From: Davidsoniella eucalypti
Taxonomy: Eukaryota > Ascomycota > Sordariomycetes > Microascales > Ceratocystidaceae
Direction of reading: 5' to 3'
DNA length: 64,000 bases
Assembly (NCBI GenBank): GCA_004009845.1
Contig: RMBW01000055.1
Location: 62,001-126,000 of the forward strand
Below the pieces are notes generated by a model, which was not told where the DNA came from, searched no databases, and saw only the letters and a program-made list of their open reading frames with translations. Of the stretch, positions 58,008-64,000 are shown in pieces (position 1 is the stretch's first letter; every line of letters begins with the position of its first letter). Made by a program: the position numbers and the translations under genes.

Positions 58008-61000
58008 GATAGGCAAGTGTATAGTATAGTATGCGGAATATTATTGTATCGATTCTCAAAGACAATACAAAGGCCGATGAGCCAAATTACAAAATAAAAG
58101 ATGAGGTGCGTGGGACAAGAAGAACGAGCTAGATGCTTTGAGGCTGGCGGTAGAGTACCTGCATATATATAATAACGGCGAGTTTTTTTTTTCACCCATC
58201 AGGCAAAGTACGCTCTATCCTTCCCATCAGCCGGATTGTCCTTGTATTATTAGAAAGAACCGCGTAGGAAAAAAAAAAAAGGAAACTAGATGTCCGCTTA
58301 CATTGTATCTTCCCACGCCACCTCATGCTGCAATAAGCTGCAATAAGCTGCAATAGACAAGCAAAGAACGGCCGCTAAAAAGAGAGAAGACAAAAAAACG
58401 CCAGCCAGGTCTCTATCACACGCCCATCCCATCCTATCCCAAAGCCAATGTCTCTCGTCTCACCAAGAACTCAGGCCAAAGGAAGCCATGGTTAGCGAAG
58501 TACAGATATAGTAGCCTACACACCCCCTTCTCACGCCCCCCCCTCTCTCCCTTTGAACTCGTCTTGTAGCTTCTCTTTATCCTTACGGGGGTGCAGGGCA
58601 GGGCAACAAAGAATGGCAACGGGAAAGAAGCGATCAACACCAGCAATCTCTAGTGCTACCCGATATCAAATCGCAAGGCAAAAGGGACTAAGGCCAGTGG
58701 CCGTTATAACAGAGGTTATCATCGACTAGAAGAGACAAATCCAGCAAGGCATTCTCTTGGAAATTCTGAATCACTGCCAAGGCCTGGGCATGGAGAATTT
58801 TGTTCGGCGCATATATTTATTATTAGTTTCAGCTAGCAGGAAATATAAGAAGAAAAAAAAATACCTATTGTATCAATTTCAAGTGGCTGTGTCCTCTATA
58901 GTAGAATTCTATCAATTGGATCAACTCTGGCGTGTAGATATTCCCTTTTTAGGTATGATATGGCCGCCCTGGAAAGGCTTCGGACTCTATTTGGGGAAGA
59001 AAAAGCTGGAAAACCGAACAAAGGGCAAGGAAAAAAAGAGAAAAAAAGTAAGAATTCAAGCACAGTACATGTAAACTAGTCGAGCCTGCAAGCTCTGACT
59101 ATTGCATGTCATCAGAAGGCTAAGCGGCTCAAGAATGGCAGACAAGCCTGGTGCTTTTTTGTAATTCTCTGAATATCTGTCTTTTCCGTTCTCTTTGACT
59201 TTTACTTCTTTGTCTAAAGCAAAGGTATGAGATCTAAGAATCTCCGTTTTAGTCGTATAAGTCGGTTCAATCGTGTCGTAACCCTAACTTTCTTATATAC
59301 TTGTAGTGGGAAGCTCCGTCAAGTTTCAGCGTGTCTTTTTTTCTTTGATTGATGTGTTAGGGTAGATACTTTATTAATTCTTTGTTTCTTGGGTCGGAAC
59401 TAGTAACTTGCTTTTTTATTTTTGGAAGCTTGCGCTTATAATTCTTACCATAGGGGTCTGTTTAGATATCTCTTGATTAGATAATGCTGTACATATCAAC
59501 ATAGAATCTCATAGCTCCATAAGATAAATGAATTTTAAAAATAAAATAAAACATAGAATCTCGTCCTTTGGCGACAAACCCCATTAAATCCCGGCCAGTC
59601 AGAGGCCTCGAATTAGAAAAGACGGCAATATTAGACATCAACAGCATAGTCGAACCGAGCTTTGGCTCATGAAAAACTAACGGGACGGTGTAATAATCGA
59701 CGACATACAACTTTCTCGTCAGAAGCTTAGAGAAGAGTAAAACGGCTTTTCCAGGCTGGCCACGTAGTTTTGCGGGATCGAGGCTGGGTTTTCCCCATCA
59801 GAACCTCCGGTGTGCTATGGAGACAGATAGCACTGTCATCTGGTGGTTCTGTCTGCCGGCTTTTCCACTAAGATACGATATATCAGCGTGTTCGTGGTTT
59901 GCGAACGGCAGATGAGACTCGGTCTGACAAGTCTTGTGTCTAGAAGCCAAAGCCTGAGTAAACACTCCTTGTTCATTTTATTGCTTATCCTTCTTATATG
60001 TGTGCTTTTCCCTAGTTACAACTCCTCTCTATAAACCAATCACACATGATGCAATTCTGCTTTGTCTTTTCTGTTTATGGTGTATCTCTTGGCAACCCTT
60101 GGTCCAGCATATTTCTTAGCCTTTTCTCCTTGCCTATTTTTCTTTTCTCTCCTACTAACCTTCTAGAGCAGGCCCTTCTAATATTTTAGGCCAACCCCAG
60201 CAAAGCTTGGCTTACGGATGCCAAGTCAGCAACCCATGAGGAAGTTTTGGGCTGGACAGGACCAATAATTAGCTACATGTACTTGCTGACTGGCGATTCC
60301 TGACTGTGCAGAAAGATGATATATACTAAAGCCAGTCTTCTTTCTTCTCCCCTCGCTATTCTGCCGAACTACTTGTAAGCTACTAAACATCGTTGGGCTG
60401 ACAACAAGAACGCGCGGCATATGCTGCCAAGACTTGCGATATCGAGTGACGCTTTTTGCATTGCTTTTACAGACACATCTGTAGGCTCTTACTGGAAGCC
60501 CTATAAGTACATACATGCCAAGAAAACGACCCGGATGCGCAGCACTTGGGTCGTCCTATGAGAATAACAACTTGATCGCTACTATCTTGCTTACTTAGCC
60601 ATTGCCTGGCTTCAGTTGCACTGGTGAGAGATATCAAGCAAGATGACTCGAGTTGACGATCCTGCAGCATCCCAGTTACTGGTTAGGTTTCCATGAAATA
60701 GGCTTTCAGTTCAGTGCTCCTTTGCTATGATTCCGCGTGTAGGTCTAATTAAGGTCCCGGCCGTAAGTTTCGTTTGCACTGTTTGTATTTAACCTTGTTG
60801 TTCGGCTGGCAGCAAGGAATTAGGACGTGAAAACCCAAAAAAGAACCCCAAGTTTGATATTCCCCGACATTGCCTTCGTGGCTGGGGCAAAGAATCCCGT
60901 GAGAAAAAGCTACTTATATAATCAAAGTAGGTCTGTGGTCTATAAGACGAAGGATCTCCTACTTGGCAGTTATCAAAAGCCTGGGGAACTACAGACAACT

Positions 61001-63892
61001 ATAACAAGTTTAAGCACAGACAACCCCGATAGAACTGCCAAGAGTACAAGACTTCACAGCTTGGCGGTTTGGAGAGCCAACACTAAGCCCACTTACATAC
61101 ATATATATATATCCATTATACCAACTCAAACAAGCAAAAGATTGGCCACTCCGTTCCCCAAGGCCAAGGACGGGCAAGGCCTAGCAAGAATGAAGCAAGA
61201 TGGCATAGATGTATCGATTACAACTACATGTATCCCATGCTCGAAGAAGCCTGATCTGCCCTTCTCATCTTAGCATAAAATACCTGCAAGGGAACTTGTG
61301 TCTGGCGTTTACCGCGCGGGTTGCACCCAGGCAGATAGAAAACACAAGAGAAAAAAAGCCTAGTCAACTGTGATTACCTTTATACGCAAATACGGTACGC
61401 TCGATTACTCGCCTTTTCTTTTTCCTGTAGCATGTAATCGGTTTGGGGCACATACAAATAGTTGTGCATACTGATCGACCCTTTTGCACCCCCTCCTCCT
61501 CACTTATATGCAGATATGTATGTACAAGATGTGCTTTACTAAGCCAAGAATAGACATGCAGGACACGTATCCATGGCTTCTCTAAGCCACCATTTCTGTG
61601 TGAGCGGTAGGCCCAGCTTGCTGATATCACCAACTCAAGAGCTTGGCCGTAGTGAAACAGATACAGATATACTTGTATAAGATGAATTGTGTATCGAGTT
61701 CCCCGCATCTGAGCCGTCATAATCTGTCCTAGTCATTGATTCGTTTTCTTCGTTTTAGAACAAGTTCAGCGTTTTCGTTCGAAATCTATCATTCTGTCAA
61801 TCGACCTTGGGCGTAAATACAGTGGATTGGGGATCAAGAGTCTATAGAACCTTGATATATGGATAAACGTTTATGCTGGTACCACCACATCGCCATGAAG
61901 CACATGTCGATAAGATCTACACGCACCAATATCAGCTCTCGTATACAGATAAGTTTCTTTGCTAATGGCATGTGGTGCCAAGCTCTATAGAGTGAAGCCT
62001 CCTGGAGATTACCGACCCTGAAGTTTCAAACAAGCATGTACTGACTACACGACAAAGATCAAATTCTGCTCTTGTTGGTCCATACACTATCGCCAAGATG
62101 GAGAATATCCTCCATCCTCCATCCAAAGCCCCATATAAGAAGGCTCAGTTCTGGTGAAAACAACCCGTATCTACCAGAGAATCAAACCATGGGAAAAGAA
62201 GGATTTTGGGAAATATCGGGAAATTATCCAAGGTCTTGCAACTATGTATATCTGCTTGTTCTTGTTTCGATATCTGAGATGATAAGCTCTTGGCTTTATC
62301 TTTTAGGTATCTTTTGGGCTTCTTCTTCTTCACTGCAAGTACCGAAGCCATGCCTTGTTGCATATGCCAAGACATGCAGAAATTCATGGTACTTCGTCAT
62401 TAGACTAGTCCAGAGGCGAGCATTGCATTCCAAGATCCCGATTAGGTTTTTGATTCTCACACATACATATAATTGATCATAGTACCGGGTCTCATTCTCT
62501 GGTTAGCTTACCCAGTTACCAATATCCAATGGGCTATGGGATAGTGAGATACGGCAAGACGATGTATCTGTATATAAAGAGAAAAAAAAAGCTACGCATG
62601 TCCGAAGTACAATGTCCGACACGGCAACTCTAGCCGCTTACTGTCTTCTCTTGTCCAATCGAGGTGACTGTGTTTCCCTTGCTTTCCATGCCCATCTTTC
62701 TCTATTTTTTTCAATAAGCCTCATCGCTTCAGCGGATCACACAACTCCGGTCCCGAGATAAGCTGGTGACGAAGCTTATAGTTGTTATATCTGTATGTAA
62801 GAAACTGTGAGCTGTCTTGTTTCATGCTGTCCAGTAGAGAAAGGGTCGACTTCGGTGAAAAATCTAATAATAGTTAATGGCAATAATTACAAGGTCTAGT
62901 TATGGTGAGTGACTATTATATTTTCTCTGGACCTTTACTCTGCCGTTGCTTATTTTAATCGTTTTACGTCCTGGATCACGTGGATCCGACCCTAGTGGAT
63001 TGTTAGACGTCGAGAAACCCTAGTGGTAGGTTCGAACCTGAAAAAAAAGTAATAATGAAAAAACACAGAGAAAGCCCAAAGTGTTTTTATAGTGAGGGAG
63101 CTACTCAAGGAGAAGCTATCACAGGTTTGTGTTGGCATGATCAAATGAAGTGCAAAGCACAACACAAGAAGAGCCGGAAATTTCGGGCAACTGGAATCTT
63201 CAAAGTGTAGAGAAAAGGGGGTGAGGGGAGAAAACGGGCTCAAGGCCTCACAAAACGGCGCATCATGAACCCAAAGGTACAATTCTTATCCATTTAGCAT
63301 GAATAAACTCATGTTGAATCTGAATCTCATTTTTCTCATTCAGTCACATACGAAGACTCAACTTGTAATAAAGTCACAATGCTTAACAATCTCACTTCAA
63401 CCTATCGCTTTATCCGGTTCTTAGTGATTCTTTCTACATATCTATATATTTTCTAGAACTCTGTCCTTTCCGCATCATTCATACACACACATAACAACCA
63501 AGACCTGAAAAAACAAGACAGACGAACCGCATCTATTAATAACGAACAAAGAATAATCAAGATATTACTGATACTCAGAGTATATCAAACCGTGCAAGCT
63601 TCCAAGCTGAAGAAAATAAAAAAAATAAACTCCGGTAGACTCTATATTGAGGTATTCATAAAACCCTCGCCAGAAAATAAACAATTATACTCACGCGAAG
63701 TGGTAATGTGTCGCTAACAACAGATTGTTAAAAGAAACTAAACTTTTTTCTTCTCGCAGATTACATCGCTAGCATCCAAAGACATGCCTTAACCTCGCGG
63801 GTCTCTATACCAAGGATGGCTAGGCCATACAAGCTGGCTCATAGCCCTTCGCCGGAATGAACGACTGGACTGCGATTCTCACGGGCGAGCAT
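58008..63892. other. Gene-poor region of 5.9 kb
   Basis: No gene can be supported. Short frames on both strands lack domain content. Notable bits are a 10-bp triplicate at 58327-58356, TAACCCTAACTT at 59279-59290, CACGTG at 62977-62982 and a direct repeat of ACCCTAGTGG near 62990 and 63017. The promoter of the b561 gene is in the left 500 bp; the right end is the 3' flank of the kinase-tail gene. Confidence 0.5.
58327..58356. repeat. 10-bp unit repeated three times
   Basis: GCTGCAATAA, GCTGCAATAA, GCTGCAATAG in tandem. Confidence 0.95.
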
Positions 63893-64000
63893 CTAGCTCC
63901 CAAGAGCAATAAACCGCTCGTTCTCTAGTAGACTGCTCGGTGCCACAAAGCTGAACCCGTGGAACGGATCGTCAGCAGGGACACAGCTGCTAGAGCCGTT
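63893..64000 (-). CDS. C-terminal tail of a probable AGC-family Ser/Thr kinase (partial)
   Basis: The last 35 codons and TAG stop (63893-63895) of a minus-strand gene that begins beyond the right edge. The tail contains DDPFHGFSFVAPSSLLE, which fits the AGC-kinase hydrophobic motif F-x-x-F-S/T-F/Y, followed by VAPS as in S6K/RSK-type kinases. In those enzymes the Ser/Thr of this motif is phosphorylated by TOR complexes or by autophosphorylation, and it then docks on the N-lobe. The kinase domain is outside the window, so the subfamily (S6K/Psk1-like, PKC-like or other) stays open. Confidence 0.55.
   Translation of the reverse strand, partial: NGSSSCVPADDPFHGFSFVAPSSLLENERFIALGS

Noticed and set aside
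63029..63040. AGGTTCGAACCT, resembling a tRNA B box
   Set aside because: It is a simple palindrome; a 5-bp T arm, anticodon arm and acceptor stem cannot be drawn on either strand. Other GTTCRA-like sites failed in the same way.

Overview
The window is nuclear DNA of a filamentous ascomycete, probably Pezizomycotina. The evidence is 33 short spliceosomal introns, most with GTAAGT-like donors and many with a visible CTAAC branch point, together with fungal gene families: Nar1, a subgroup A-like GH18 chitinase, a DOMON-cytochrome b561 protein and fungus-specific conserved unknowns. I see no rRNA, tRNA, CRISPR array, intact transposon or secondary-metabolite cluster. I cannot place the species.

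Left part (1-28.5 kb) is gene-bearing. In order: the 5' part of NAR1 (-), a small four-helix membrane protein (+), a three-finger C2H2 protein resembling an INO80-type subunit (-), RanGAP RNA1 (+), an orphan membrane protein (+), an MFS transporter (-), a Ser/Thr-rich secreted GH18 chitinase (+), a GPI-like wall protein (-), a J-domain protein (+), COX17 (+), an unrecognised 596-aa protein (-) and a 747-aa low-complexity conserved fungal protein (-).

Middle part (about 29.0-47.4 kb) is an 18 kb stretch in which I can support no gene. It is mostly neither very AT-rich nor repetitive and carries only homopolymer runs, a short tandem repeat and hairpins. Smaller gene-poor stretches lie at 11.1-14.7 kb and 58.0-63.9 kb.

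Right part (47.4-58.0 kb) is a compact housekeeping block: NAD(P)HX dehydratase (-), ATP synthase alpha ATP1 (-), ribosomal protein uL5/RPL11 (-), the divergent spliceosomal SmB gene (+) and a convergent DOMON/b561 protein (-). The last 108 bases hold the C-terminal tail of a probable AGC-family kinase (-).

The genes do not form one pathway. Several share broad themes. ATP1, COX17 and the NAD(P)HX repair enzyme serve respiration and redox metabolism. NAR1 serves cytosolic Fe-S assembly. RNA1, RPL11 and SMB1 serve nuclear transport, translation and splicing. The chitinase and the GPI-like protein, converging at 16.9-17.1 kb, both act at the cell wall. The most notable structures are a 9-nt microexon in SMB1, a 6-nt first coding exon in the gene at 2312, a hairpin beginning at a cryptic acceptor in COX17 intron 1, the 18 kb gene desert, and an excess of telomere-like TAACCCTA octamers in intergenic DNA.
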